From: Chrysochromulina tobinii | Lineage: Eukaryota > Haptophyta > Prymnesiales > Chrysochromulinaceae | Assembly: GCA_001275005.1 (NCBI GenBank) | Contig: JWZX01003104.1 | Coordinates: forward strand, 1 to 36,594 | Direction of reading: 5' to 3' | Length of the DNA stretch: 36,594 nucleotides | In this document: one piece after another, positions 26,994 to 36,181 of the stretch | Layout of the letters: each line of letters begins with the position of its first letter | Position numbering within the stretch: the first letter of the stretch is position 1 | Notes under the pieces: generated by a model | Told to the model about the DNA's origin: nothing | Seen by the model: only the letters and a program-made list of their open reading frames with translations | The model's database searches: none | Translations under genes and position numbers: made by a program

Positions 26994-27629
26994 ATGTTAT
27001 CGTGGGCCGTGATCGCAGTGGCCGGCGCGACGACAAGCGTGCCCGCATGGGCGAGGCGCACCACGCCAGCGGTGATGCTCTTGGGTAAGCGGGCGCCGCC
27101 CGAGATTTACCAGAAGCTCAAGCCGACCAACTCTGGGACTGGCAGAGGGCTCGCGTCTGTGAGTGAGATCGACGCCATTTGGAGTGCGTTCGAATCAGCG
27201 TATGGCAGTAGAGACCGAGCTCTTGAGGCCAGCCGCAGGAACTCGCAGGTACTGCTTCCCTTTATCAACAGACCGTCTACAATCTCGGGTGCACATGCCG
27301 TTCTGGTCCAACTGTTCGGGAAGGCAGGTGCGCTAGACATCATCACCAAGAATCCAGGCGTGCTCGCTTGTAATCCCGCGTCACTCGCACGGGCGTCCAA
27401 GCAGGACATCATAAATGCCGCCAACCTTGTGAATTCGATCGACACGGTGCCTCCGAACATCAAGTCTGGCATTCCCTTCCTAACGCTCCTGGCCATCGTG
27501 GGGGCCGTCGGCACTCGGCTCGTTCAGTGCGGCGGTGGCGGCGTTTGTGGCACTGCAGCAGAATGGGACCTCCAGGGCGGCCTTGGCCCTTCTTTTGTGC
27601 GGGCAGTCTCGGGGTTGATGTCGGGTTGA
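26994..27629 (+). CDS. Unknown protein with N-terminal leader and C-terminal hydrophobic segment
   Basis: A 211-residue frame from ATG 26994 (MLSWAVIAVAGATTSVPAWA...), with a signal-peptide-like start and a Thr/Ala/Arg-rich follow-up that could be a plastid transit peptide. The mature part is mostly helical by composition: EIDAIWSAFESAYGS, FINRPSTISGAHAVLVQLFG, then DIITKNPGVLACNPASLA, QDIINAANLVNSID and SGIPFLTLLAIVGAVGTRLV, a possible membrane helix. The NPGVLACNP stretch is faintly like mTERF-type repeats, but too little is seen to name the family. The last 25 residues are Gly-rich and might include unspliced intron. No catalytic motif is visible. Confidence 0.65.
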   Translation: MLSWAVIAVAGATTSVPAWARRTTPAVMLLGKRAPPEIYQKLKPTNSGTGRGLASVSEIDAIWSAFESAYGSRDRALEASRRNSQVLLPFINRPSTISGAHAVLVQLFGKAGALDIITKNPGVLACNPASLARASKQDIINAANLVNSIDTVPPNIKSGIPFLTLLAIVGAVGTRLVQCGGGGVCGTAAEWDLQGGLGPSFVRAVSGLMSG

Positions 27630-27967
27630 TCATTCATGCACGGAGCACGGTTCTACCGAGTACCGAGTACCGAGTGCGGGTCCGTTGCACACTTGCAGGT
27701 TGCAGCTTGTGGTGAATAAGAGCTCTGAGCTGATGCCACAAGCACTAGCATCAGATATGCGCACAGATCGGCTTATGTTTGCCGGCGAGCAGTCTCTACT
27801 AGGTAGTCTCAAAATGCGTGATCCGTATTGCTGTGGTGCCGTTCACGTGTTGTGCGTTAGAAGTCACACAGAGCCGTAGCGCCGGTTGTCGCGTCTGTCG
27901 GGTTAACGTTCACACAGACACATATTCACATTCACACTGAGCGTGTTTTCAGATAGTAAGTCTCGTC
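27630..27967. other. Intergenic region with a TACCGAG triplet repeat
   Basis: 338 nt between two plus-strand genes. Three tandem TACCGAG units lie at 27654-27674. Runs of ACACAGACACATATTCACATTCACACT precede the downstream ATG; these may form the leader of the F-box gene. No gene is seen. Confidence 0.5.
27654..27674 (+). repeat. TACCGAG heptamer, three tandem copies
   Basis: Three perfect TACCGAG units in the gap between two plus-strand genes. Confidence 0.8.
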
Positions 27968-29990
27968 ATGGAGCCCGTGATGGATCCATCGGCGTGCAGC
28001 ATCTGCGGCCGCTGGATCCGGCGGTGCAAATGCAGTGCCAACGGCGGTGCAAATGCATTTGCGGCCGCAGATGAGTCCAGTCAACGCACCAGCGATATGT
28101 TCGGCTCTCTACCGCACGACGTGACTCTGCTGCTATGGTCGCGCTGCTCCTTGAGTGCGTTGGGTTGCCTTGCGTGCACGTCAAAGCAACTGCGTCAAGG
28201 TCTGTACACGCGCGAAGTGTGGGAGGCCCTGCGCAAGACGTGGGCTGGTGGGCCGCTCGACGAACCGCCGGCAGGCGTGAGCACGCGCACGGCCGTGCGT
28301 GCGGCGATCGAGATAGAGCGTCGGTGGCGCGCGCCAGGGTCGTGGACTCAGAGTGCTTTGCCACAGCACCGCTGCCGCGCGAATGAGAAGATAGGCGAAG
28401 TGCTGGGTGCGGACTTGCTCTCCGATGGGAGGCGCGTCGTCGTGAGCGGGCGCATGCCAGCCTTGCTGCAAGTGTGGTCGTTGGCCCGCTCATCCTCGCA
28501 CATGCTCACACATTGCCTGCGCGGGCGCACGTACGTGAACGGTCTCGAACCCGGTTCCCATGCGCCTAACACTCCTCTGTCCTCAGCTTTGCTTACCCAC
28601 CGGTGATGGGGAGCGAGTCGCGAATTTTCACAGGTGCGACCTCTTCTACTCTCTCTTGCTTCCGCCGCTGCCTGGCAGTGCGTCTGGCGGTCGAGCGCTC
28701 TCGCAGGACGTGCGTCGCACCAAGGCAGTTCTCTGGCTGTGGAATGATGTGCCCGCGGCTGGCCGCGCTGCAGTGGCGGCTGCGCCGCAGAAGCTGCTGC
28801 TGGCGGGCTCCTCGACTCGAGTACTGAGCTGCGCCGTGTGCGCCGCCACCTCAATCCTCGCCAGCACGGATGAGGAAGGCAACGTCTACCTCTTTGCGAT
28901 TGGCGCGCCGACTGCGGCGCTCATCGGGTGCCATCGCGTCGGTTCACCGCTCGAGTGCCTGCGGATGACACTCGAGGAGGCCTCGTTGGTGCTCTTGTGC
29001 GGCGCGAGGGATGGCACGATCAAGCTGCTGCTACGCTCGAACGATTGCGATGCCTCTGCGAGCCCAGCTTCACCATTAGGAACCGAGACGCGTGAGGCCA
29101 GCCCACTGCTGCCAGAGCCTGCTGCCGAGGGTGATGTCTCCCTGGCGAAGGCGCCAACATTGGAAGCACTGCCGCTGCCGCTGCCGCTTGCGCTTCTCGC
29201 CGAAAGCACCACGCCTGGGCATTCTGACTGGGTGACGCAGATCGCCCTCCGCCCTCAGCATTTCGACAGGAAAGCCGATGCCAAGGGAACGGCTCGCGAG
29301 GAGGGCATGGGCCTCTTCTGCTCAGCTTCTCGTGATCATTCGGTGCGTGTTTGGCACGTGGACGTCCACTCGCGCACTGCCCCGTCCATTCGGGTCCACT
29401 GCCTCCATGTGCTCCATGGCCACGCGAGGTGGGTCACTGGGTTGGCTATCGGTGCAGCACGGGCACATTTGTGCTCACCGGCCGATCCGATCGGCGCCCA
29501 TGGACACCCGCTCACCACCGCGGATGACGACAACAGACCCATCCCATTTGTCGTGAGCGCCTCGGCAGATGGCACGCTGCGTGTGTGGCGCCTAACCGAC
29601 GGCGTGTGTCTCGGAGTGCTCGAAGGCCACACACGATCAGTAACCGACCTCGATCTCCGTGGTGCTCGAGTGCTCTCTGCTTCCATGGACGGCACGATAC
29701 GCAGCTGGGAGTTGGCGCCGCTCTTGATCGATCAGCGGACCTTTTCTCGCCGCCCCGACGCGAATGCCGTTGCATCCGATGGGCCAGCAGCCCAAGGTCA
29801 GGAGGGAGACGAAGTCAGAGACGTAGAGCGCATCCATCGCGTGAGCCACCACCTCTGCATGCGAGGCCACGACGACTTCGTAAGGACATGCCGCTTTGAC
29901 CAGCGGCGCGTCGTGAGCGCCTCGGATGACAACAAGGTACTAGTCTGGGCTTTCGATAGCGCCGTGATGCCAGGAGCGAGTTGGTCATAG
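27968..29990 (+). CDS. F-box and WD40-repeat protein, two exons
   Basis: F-box/WD40 proteins are substrate receptors of SCF ubiquitin ligases: the F-box binds SKP1 and the propeller binds targets. Exon 1 is 27968-28530 and exon 2 28634-29990; the intron 28531-28633 (103 nt) has donor GTACGTG and acceptor ATTTTCACAG, giving 639 residues. An earlier acceptor at 28586 would shift frame and stop at 28827. The F-box spans about 45-92 (FGSLPHDVTLLLWSRCSLSALGCLAC... REVWEALRKTW). The N-terminus has a CxxC...CxC group that might bind a metal. WD repeats are clear towards the C-terminus: ASRDHSVRVWHVD, HGHARWVTGLAIG, SASADGTLRVWRL, LEGHTRSVTDLDLRG, SASMDGTIRSWEL, RGHDDFVRTCRFD and SASDDNKVLVWAFD. Long acidic and Ala-rich loops interrupt the early blades. 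Confidence 0.88.
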
Positions 29991-30474
29991 GACATAGGCC
30001 CAATACACCGCACAGTATAGAGGCGATAGATGCCCCTGGTCGCTGGCTGGTGCCGAGAGCGCTGATCGTGTGTTTGACCAGAGCATCAGGATCGCTGGTG
30101 AGCGTCGAGACGAGATAGGAGTGATCGGCGTGAACGACAAAAGAACCGAACTAAGTTAGGCATGCGTCGTGTTACGTAGTCGATCGCTCGGCTCGAGCGA
30201 GACAGTAGTTACTAGATTCTTAGTCTGAAGTCTTTACTTGGTAGTTGCGAGAGATTAGTAGTTACCAACTCCAGTCTCCGTTATATACCGTGCTCCTGCA
30301 AGACCGCCCTTCCCGCGCGACCGTCGACGTGAACGGCCAGCCCGGAGCGGGCGATGCGCGTAACAGAGCTCGGAGAGCACGTGCGGTGAGAGCAGAGCGT
30401 GACACCTAAGACCTAGCACGACCCTTCACCTCGCGCGCAGGCATATCCGTGTCTCGCGAGTGTTCGTAAGAGTA
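29991..30474. other. Convergent intergenic region, no gene seen
   Basis: 484 nt between the F-box/WD40 and Nudix 3' ends. Two AGTAGTTAC copies (30204 and 30257) are the only repeats noted. No RNA gene or protein frame is supported. Confidence 0.55.
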
Positions 30475-31401
30475 TCATTTGATTGCCGACGGATCGGCAC
30501 CTTCGCTCCCAAAGTAGGTTGTGTACGGCTCGCGGTTTGGCCACTGCACAGCCGAAGGAACCATCTCCACGAGGGGTGAGGGAGATGTGCCATCTGGCAG
30601 TTGACCGCCCGGGAGACCGTACACCTTTGCCAGCACGGCGCGGATCAGGGGATGATCCTGCGTTTCCAGGAATTCATAGACAGGCATCCATGTGATCTCC
30701 GAGATCTCGTCTGGGCATGCGCGCAGGTTGGCCGCTTCGCCCTCAGAAACGAGCTCGAGACGGGCCACGTAGTACAGATCGCTCTGCCCCCATGCCAATC
30801 CATGCCGATGCCAAAAGCTCAGAATAGATCGGCACGATGTCTTGAGGCCTGTCTCTTCAAAGACCTCGCGAACAGCTGCCTGCTCAAACGCCTCACCCCG
30901 GTCAAGCAGCCCACCGGGTAACTTCCACTGAGCAGAGGGCTGCCGCGTGCCATCGGGCCCGTCGCGCCACTCTTTCACAAGCAGTATGCGGCCGTTGCAG
31001 ATAACGAGCCCAGCGATGCCTACCTGGTGGGTGGCAAATGGTGGCACCTTGTCCGGCAGATTGGGCTGCAGCCACCGCTTCAAGACAGCTGTGCGACCTT
31101 CAGCATGGTGGAACTCAAAGCCGTGAGAAGCTGCTACCGCAGCCAGCCCCGCGTGCTCTATCGCCAGACGCAGCATGCAAGACTTTTTGCCTTGTGCAGC
31201 CCAAAGTTCGAGCGAAGGTGGGAGGAGTTCCTCAAAAGTTGGAACATCATCCTCTGTGATTTCGACCAAGACACCGCGGTAGGGCAGCTGTGTTGCGCGC
31301 AGCGTACTCGATGCGGCGGCGACTGGGCACGCTCCAGCTAGTGTGCGTGCACGTGAGGCCGCTGAGAGGAGCATGGGCACAAGCGAGGGATGCCGTAACA
31401 T
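30475..31401 (-). CDS. Nudix hydrolase of the NUDT6 type with targeting leader
   Basis: Nudix enzymes hydrolyse nucleoside diphosphates linked to another moiety. The product has 308 residues from ATG 31401; the frame continues to 31419 only via GTG. A pre-Nudix region (about 44-125: GVLVEITEDDVPTFEELLPPSLELW..., SCMLRLAIEHAGLAAVAASHGFEFHHAE, LKRWLQPNLPDKVPPFATHQVG) is that of NUDT6 and the plant AtNUDT2-10 group. The Nudix box lies at about 164-186 and matches G-x5-E-x7-R-E-V-x-E-E-x-G-L exactly (GGLLDRGEAFEQ, then REVFEETGL). Substrates such as NADH, ADP-ribose or CoA derivatives are known in this group, and none can be chosen here. The N-terminus (MLRHPSLVPMLLSAASRARTL) looks like a mitochondrial or plastid presequence. 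Confidence 0.92.
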   Translation of the reverse strand: MLRHPSLVPMLLSAASRARTLAGACPVAAASSTLRATQLPYRGVLVEITEDDVPTFEELLPPSLELWAAQGKKSCMLRLAIEHAGLAAVAASHGFEFHHAEGRTAVLKRWLQPNLPDKVPPFATHQVGIAGLVICNGRILLVKEWRDGPDGTRQPSAQWKLPGGLLDRGEAFEQAAVREVFEETGLKTSCRSILSFWHRHGLAWGQSDLYYVARLELVSEGEAANLRACPDEISEITWMPVYEFLETQDHPLIRAVLAKVYGLPGGQLPDGTSPSPLVEMVPSAVQWPNREPYTTYFGSEGADPSAIK

Positions 31402-31580
31402 GGTCGCAAGACCCGTCACCCGACCACACTTGTGTGAATGTGAAAGAGTGGGCCACTGCGCTACAACCCCGACCCCTCGGCGTCCGCAGTGCTCGTGTTT
31501 CGTGTGAATGAAAATTCTCCCCGCGGCGCGACGGTGCCGGCGTCGGTGGTGACGGCGGTGGTGGTGACTGTTTTTTGGCC
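31402..31580. promoter_or_regulatory. Bidirectional promoter region between Nudix and exostosin genes
   Basis: 179 nt separate the ATG at 31401 (-) from the ATG at 31581 (+). The sequence is GC-rich with a GGTGGTGACGGCGGTGGTGGTGAC run at about 31545-31568. No consensus promoter box is assigned. Confidence 0.4.
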
Positions 31581-32936
31581 ATGCTGCCTTCGGTCCGATT
31601 TTACCTCGTGCCGACCAACGAAACGCTCAAATTAGCTGAGCGCGTGCCCCAGCTCGGTGAATCGTGGGCGACACCCGCAAGCCGGCCGAAGCGGCGTGGC
31701 GGTGCTCACCCATCTGTGCTGCCTTTGGAGGAGCTCACAGAGTCCGATTGGCGGCCTCTGCAACATGTGCTGATCCACTCTTTGGCAAGGCATCCAGCAC
31801 GTAGCGGTGAGCGTGAGGCTGGATTCTGCATCGTGGCAGCAGCGGCGCAGCTCGGCCTCTACCCGACAGGTCACGCGGAGCGACGAGGCAATGGAGTCGC
31901 CGCCGGAGCCGCTGGAGGATGCGGCAGTGTGGGCACGCGATGGAGCGACTGGACGGCACTATGCCCAACCTTGCCGCTGCTCGTCATTGACACTGTTGAT
32001 GCCGACTATCGCGGGTTCAAGCTGTGCAAGGCTTTGTGGGATCGCGAGCGTTGCTTGCGTGAGCAGACTACTGCTTTGATTCGTGTTGTCGGTAGCCCGC
32101 CGCTCACCAAGCACCCAGGCGAGCGGCCATACGCGCAGCGCTCGCAGCTGGCCCCTTGCCCGGCGCTGAGCGTGCCATGGCTCTCGCACGCGCGCTCGTC
32201 CATACCACTCCCGGCACCGTCGAGTCGAACGGTACGAATCGCTGGAGCCTTCTCCACTTTTCAGCACGGCATGGCGATCGCACTCGGCTTCGCTGATTGG
32301 CGCCGCGATCTGCGCAACGCGTGCCACGCGCTGCGAAACAGCTCCCTGTGCACACACATGTACCAATCTATGTCCGGCAAGGCTGCGCGCAACGCCGTAG
32401 AGCTGTACGCGCGCTCCGTCTTTTGCCTGCAGCCGCCAGGTGATGTGGTGGCTCGCGGCGCGATCGTGGACGCCATCTCGGTCGGGTGCATCCCCGTCTT
32501 CTTTCACCCGGCGCAGCCGGTGCTCTGGCCGCTTCACTGGAACGGCGCGAGGTCGTCGGTCCTTTTCGACTGGACTGACCCGCGCCAGCGCAATGCGACC
32601 GCGACAACGGTCGGGCGTGAGAAGATCGGCTGGGCTGCTGCTGATAGCGCGCTGCGGAGATTGCTCGAGATGAGTGACGCCGAGATCACCCGGCTACAGC
32701 GGGCAGTGGCCAGGGCTGCGCCACGCATGTTTTACCGCTTGCGGCCCGACGTCGGGAGCGCGCTGCACGGCGCTCGCGCAATCGACGGAGCGTCACCCTC
32801 ACCGCCGACTGCGCCGCCTGACGCGGTGGACGTGCTCGTCGGGGGGTTGGCGCGTCAGCTCTACTCTCGACGCCACGCCGCGAATCTCTCTTGGCCCGTG
32901 GTGGCGAGACGCCTAAGGCCAGAACATTCTGTTTGA
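31581..32936 (+). CDS. Exostosin-like (GT47) glycosyltransferase
   Basis: A 451-residue frame from ATG 31581; the frame is open a little further to a TTG. The C-terminal half carries the exostosin pattern: RIAGAFSTFQHG, RNSSLCTHMYQSMSGKAARNAVELYARSVFCLQPPGD, then RGAIVDAISVGCIPVFFHP at about 290-309, corresponding to the nucleotide-sugar binding segment R-x-[FI]-[ED]-A-I-x-x-G-C-I-P-V of the family. Such enzymes transfer sugars to glycans in the Golgi and are numerous in algae. No signal anchor is visible at the N-terminus (MLPSVRFYLVPTNETLKLAE), so an upstream exon with the membrane anchor may be missing from this model. Loop regions are Ala/Arg-rich. Confidence 0.82.
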   Translation: MLPSVRFYLVPTNETLKLAERVPQLGESWATPASRPKRRGGAHPSVLPLEELTESDWRPLQHVLIHSLARHPARSGEREAGFCIVAAAAQLGLYPTGHAERRGNGVAAGAAGGCGSVGTRWSDWTALCPTLPLLVIDTVDADYRGFKLCKALWDRERCLREQTTALIRVVGSPPLTKHPGERPYAQRSQLAPCPALSVPWLSHARSSIPLPAPSSRTVRIAGAFSTFQHGMAIALGFADWRRDLRNACHALRNSSLCTHMYQSMSGKAARNAVELYARSVFCLQPPGDVVARGAIVDAISVGCIPVFFHPAQPVLWPLHWNGARSSVLFDWTDPRQRNATATTVGREKIGWAAADSALRRLLEMSDAEITRLQRAVARAAPRMFYRLRPDVGSALHGARAIDGASPSPPTAPPDAVDVLVGGLARQLYSRRHAANLSWPVVARRLRPEHSV

Positions 32937-33074
32937 TCTGGCCTCTAGGCGCCTCGAGCGCCGTCGCACGTATGAAATTCTGTTTGAGCGCAGGTGTCCT
33001 TGCGGTTGTGACAGCTTGTAGCGTTCTGAACACTATCACAACTAACATCTAGAACTGACACCCGCGACCGCGCG

Positions 33075-34150
33075 TCAACGCCCGTTGAATCGACCACGCG
33101 ACGCCGACAGCTCGCGTTCGATGAACGCCCTCGCGTTCTCAAAGGCACGTGCACGGGCGCTCTCCGACTCAGCCAGCGCTACCTTGGTCGCCGCGAGATC
33201 GCGACGCAAAGTATGCAACTCGATGGCCTCGGCCTCAGCCGTGCCAGTCTCGACGGACGCACCGTCCTCGAGGTCGAGCAGCCGTTTGCACGCGCTTAGT
33301 GTGTCGCAGACGCCCTGATGATAGGCGGCTACCCGCGTCGCGTGGTCGGGTGCGTTGCGCGCGCGCTCGAGAACGCCCTCGAGCCCACCAACCACCTCCT
33401 CTCGCAGCATTCGCTGAAGCGCCGAGATCCGCGCATCAGCAGCGGCCTCGGCAGCAGCCTTGCCGGCGGCTCCGCCCTTGCTGCCACACGAAAAGAAGGA
33501 CTCCTTCGATTTCGGCTCAATGACTGCAGGCGTATCCTTGATGATGCGGCCGCGGCTCGCCGTCTGCATAGCGATGCTGCGTGAAGCGGCTCCATAACCT
33601 GCAGGTGCAAGCTTGCGAATGAGGGCGCGAAACTCCTCGGGCCCGATCGCACTATCTGAGTCGCCGACCTCCTCGTCGAGCAGGCGACGCAAATTGTTGG
33701 CAATTTGACCAGCGGCGAGTGCGTTCACGCACCTGCCGTTCTCGGAGGCGACACCCATGAGCTTTGCAAAGCCAGCATTCAGTCGTACAGCCTTGCTCAG
33801 TTCCGCGACGCTGACGGAGCCACTACCATCCTTGTCGAGCTCATTAAAGATGATGAGCAGCTGCCCATCGGACACGCAGGTATTGCGGAGCATGTCCTTG
33901 CGAATAGCAACCGAGGTGACGAGGGCACTAGAGCTGGCTCATCATCGGCATTCACCAAGGTTCGATGCTGAACGAGGCGCGAGGCTTCGTACTGTAATGG
34001 GAACAATTGTAACCCCCTGATGAGTTGACGAAATCCGAAGTACGTCTCTCGCTGCGGACGAGTAGTTCGAGGGTCGCGCGACGGCCTTCTGCCGCTCGAC
34101 TGCACGGCCTTCGCGAGCGCCATGGCGCCCCCGGCGACGGGCTCAGTCAT
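33075..34150 (-). CDS. EF-hand calcium-binding protein with C-terminal coiled coil
   Basis: The secure part is 33075-33893 (272 residues). One canonical EF-hand loop DKDGSGSVSVAE follows the helix QLLIIFNEL. A second, degenerate one (DSDSAIGPEEF) lies about 65 residues later. The middle is Ala/Gly/Lys-rich, and the C-terminal 100 residues form an Ala/Glu/Arg helix likely to be coiled-coil (VETGTAEAEAIELHTLRRDL, ESARARAFENARAFIERELS). Upstream, an ATG frame from 34150 can be joined in phase through a 59-nt intron 33897-33955 (donor GTGAAT, acceptor TTCGCAAG), adding 65 residues (MTEPVAGGAMALAKAVQSS...). That extension is a proposal only. Calcium sensing by one functional hand is inferred; the partner is unknown. 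Confidence 0.68.
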
Positions 34151-34188
34151 GTCATTCGTTTTCCTGACTCTCCCCGCACAACAGTCTG

Positions 34189-34327
34189 CCCCCCCATTAA
34201 GAAAACAGGGATTTTAGGCTTGCCGTAGTTTCTTAGCGCCTTTGGCGCACCATGGGCTCGCGGACATGTAGAGAGGGTGACCAGCGGGCCCTCACCTCTA
34301 GCCATGGGCTGTTTTCTTAGGGGGGAA
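34189..34327. mobile_element. Possible small inverted-repeat element (MITE-like)
   Basis: CCCCCCCATTAAGAAAACAG at 34189-34208 faces CTGTTTTCTTAGGGGGGAA at 34309-34327, giving an exact 11-nt inverted core TAAGAAAACAG plus facing C/G runs around a 100-nt centre. No transposase or clear target-site duplication is seen. It could equally be a hairpin. Confidence 0.3.
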
Positions 34328-34579
34328 TACTGAAGTCTCCCCGCTGACCGGAACGCGTGACCGGGGACCGAACGCAGTTTCGCAGCCTTTTTCATAAAGA
34401 AGTAATTCCTACGCGAATGTGCACGTAAACTTGGTCGCTCGTGGTTGATTGGCGGTTCATCATATCATCAAATTACACAACCCAGCCTCGTCGCTCGTGG
34501 TCGACCCCTTTTGAGTGGTACCGGGTATGACGCGTATTTCAATTCTTTGGGGTGTCTCTTGTACATGCGGCTGTGAACT

Positions 34580-34725
34580 CAACGTTCCGGTACTGGTACA
34601 GGACGGTACCGGTAAACTTGTGTCCCTGCTCCCCCGGTGTCTTTTTACCGGTAAACTTGTGTCTTTTTTCTTGTAACGGCACGTCCCGGCCCCCCCTGTG
34701 TCTTTTTACCGGTCCGGGCTTCAGG
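34580..34725 (+). repeat. ACCGGT / TGTCTTTTTACCGGT repeat cluster upstream of hydroxylase gene
   Basis: It contains GGTACCGGTAAACTTGTGTC, an exact CCGGTGTCTTTTTACCGGT (34634-34652), a second ACCGGTAAACTTGTGTC and a diverged third TGTGTCTTTTTACCGGT (34697-34713), alternating with CCCGGCCCCCC-type stretches. It ends within 20 nt of ATG 34730. Confidence 0.75.
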
Positions 34726-34729
34726 CGAG

Positions 34730-36181
34730 ATGCCTGTGAGTCGGCCCGTTCGGGTCAATCCAATCTTGCTCATGCTCGTGCTGTCCCGATCACATGCCCA
34801 CCGCCTCAAGCCGTGTCGCACTGTGCGCTGTATTCATCTGTCATCACCTCGCATCATGTGCTGTCAACACCCATCAGCGTCAGCATCGGCGGGTGCGGCT
34901 GCCGCAGCGAGCACCGATCGGCTGCACAACTACGCAGCTGCGAGGGCGGGTCGTGCAGTCCAAAAGATGACTTACGATAGGCGAGATGGGGTGGATTACA
35001 TGCTCATGCTGTCGGCATTTACATTTGCCGCACACCTTTGCTTCAGCCATCCAGCTCTACAGTGGTTGTCCACCGTCACCGCCCTGCTGTCCACCTTCTT
35101 GGGTGTATGTTTCGTCGTCCGGCACGGCTTCACGCCCGCGTGGCCGACATTCGTGTCGCAACCGCTCAGCGTGCCGGCGCTCATTGCCGATCGGCTTGCT
35201 AACCTCAGCCCCCTCGTTTGTGCACGGGCGGCCCTGGCGCTCGGCGAGACGGTGCTCATCCGCGCCACGCCAGAGTGGCGCTGGCATTTCGCCGGCGGCA
35301 TGCGGCTCACGGGCGCCGTGCTCATCCTTGTGCACCTTGCTTGCACGACGGCCTTCCGCATGCGAATCTTATGGGACCACCTGCACCAGCAGGACCTCGT
35401 CCGGGGCGCGTTGGCTCGAACTTCTTGGCGATTGGAGGCGGAGAGCCCATTGCTGCCTTGGTTGCTCGTGCATGGCTGGGTCACTGGCCTTGCGGCCAAC
35501 TTGGCGGCCGTGATGCCGTGGGCGGCACTACTCTGCGTGCGGGAGCAGTCACTACTGCTGCTGCCGTTGGCGCTCGTGGCCGACGTGCTTTGCACGGGGC
35601 TCCTGCGCGGCGTTCGCAGCGTGATCGAGTCGATCAACGAGGCTTTCTATCGCAACCACTGGCTCGAGCACCATTCGCGCCTCCACTTTGTGTACCTGCA
35701 TGGGATGCACCACGATGCGCTCCCCTTCGGCGCGATCGCTGTAGGCGAGGAAGGTGTCCTCGGAGAGCTCGTGCGCCGTGTGTTCGCCGTCGAGCGCAAC
35801 GCCTTCATGAGCCATTTGAGCCTCTTCCACTCATCGACGCTCGAAACGCTCAAGGCAATGGTGTGGCACCAATACATACCCGGCATCTTCCCGTACACTC
35901 GTGTCAACGTGATGATTGAGAATCATCACATCGAGCATCATTTTCTGCGTATGAAGCCGCTCGCCTTTGGCTCCAAGATACGCCTGGGGAGCAAGGAGAG
36001 TGCGTTTGCCACGTACAGACTGGACGAGTTGGAGGCTTCGGGCTACGAGCCGGACAATCCGACATGGCAGCGCTTTGTGAGCCTGCACCGCGCAGAAGAA
36101 GGCTCCTTGGAAGCGTTATCACGCCCAACTGGATGGTGGGAGAAGCTGGCAGGCCCGGCGAATATCGAAAGCGATGCTTGA
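34730..36181 (+). CDS. Sterol desaturase / fatty acid hydroxylase-like membrane di-iron protein
   Basis: A 483-residue frame from ATG 34730; ATG 34856 is an alternative start. Members of this superfamily are multi-pass membrane proteins whose His clusters bind two irons for hydroxylation or desaturation of lipids or sterols. Membrane segments are likely at about 90-108, 112-132, 186-206, 244-268 and 274-292. His clusters are HWLEHH at 310-315, LHGMHH with H324, H327 and H328, H362 and H367, and NHHIEHH with H399, H400, H403 and H404, followed by the conserved-looking RMKPLAFGSKIRLG. The order HxxxHH, HxxHH, HxxHH fits the family. The N-terminal 80 residues are Ser/Ala/Arg-rich and could be a targeting leader. 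The substrate cannot be told. Confidence 0.8.
   Translation: MPVSRPVRVNPILLMLVLSRSHAHRLKPCRTVRCIHLSSPRIMCCQHPSASASAGAAAAASTDRLHNYAAARAGRAVQKMTYDRRDGVDYMLMLSAFTFAAHLCFSHPALQWLSTVTALLSTFLGVCFVVRHGFTPAWPTFVSQPLSVPALIADRLANLSPLVCARAALALGETVLIRATPEWRWHFAGGMRLTGAVLILVHLACTTAFRMRILWDHLHQQDLVRGALARTSWRLEAESPLLPWLLVHGWVTGLAANLAAVMPWAALLCVREQSLLLLPLALVADVLCTGLLRGVRSVIESINEAFYRNHWLEHHSRLHFVYLHGMHHDALPFGAIAVGEEGVLGELVRRVFAVERNAFMSHLSLFHSSTLETLKAMVWHQYIPGIFPYTRVNVMIENHHIEHHFLRMKPLAFGSKIRLGSKESAFATYRLDELEASGYEPDNPTWQRFVSLHRAEEGSLEALSRPTGWWEKLAGPANIESDA

Larger units (their letters stand above)
34151..34729. other. Promoter-side intergenic region with inverted repeat and ACCGGT-rich repeats
   Basis: 579 nt between the divergent EF-hand and hydroxylase genes. 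It holds the inverted-repeat element at 34189-34327 and the dispersed ACCGGT/CTTTTT repeat cluster at about 34580-34725, both listed separately. No gene is supported. Confidence 0.55.

Noticed and set aside
28634-28706. Second intron with GTGCGAC donor and CTCGCAG acceptor in the F-box/WD40 gene
   Set aside because: Its length leaves the wrong phase; a single intron ending at 28633 explains the frame change.
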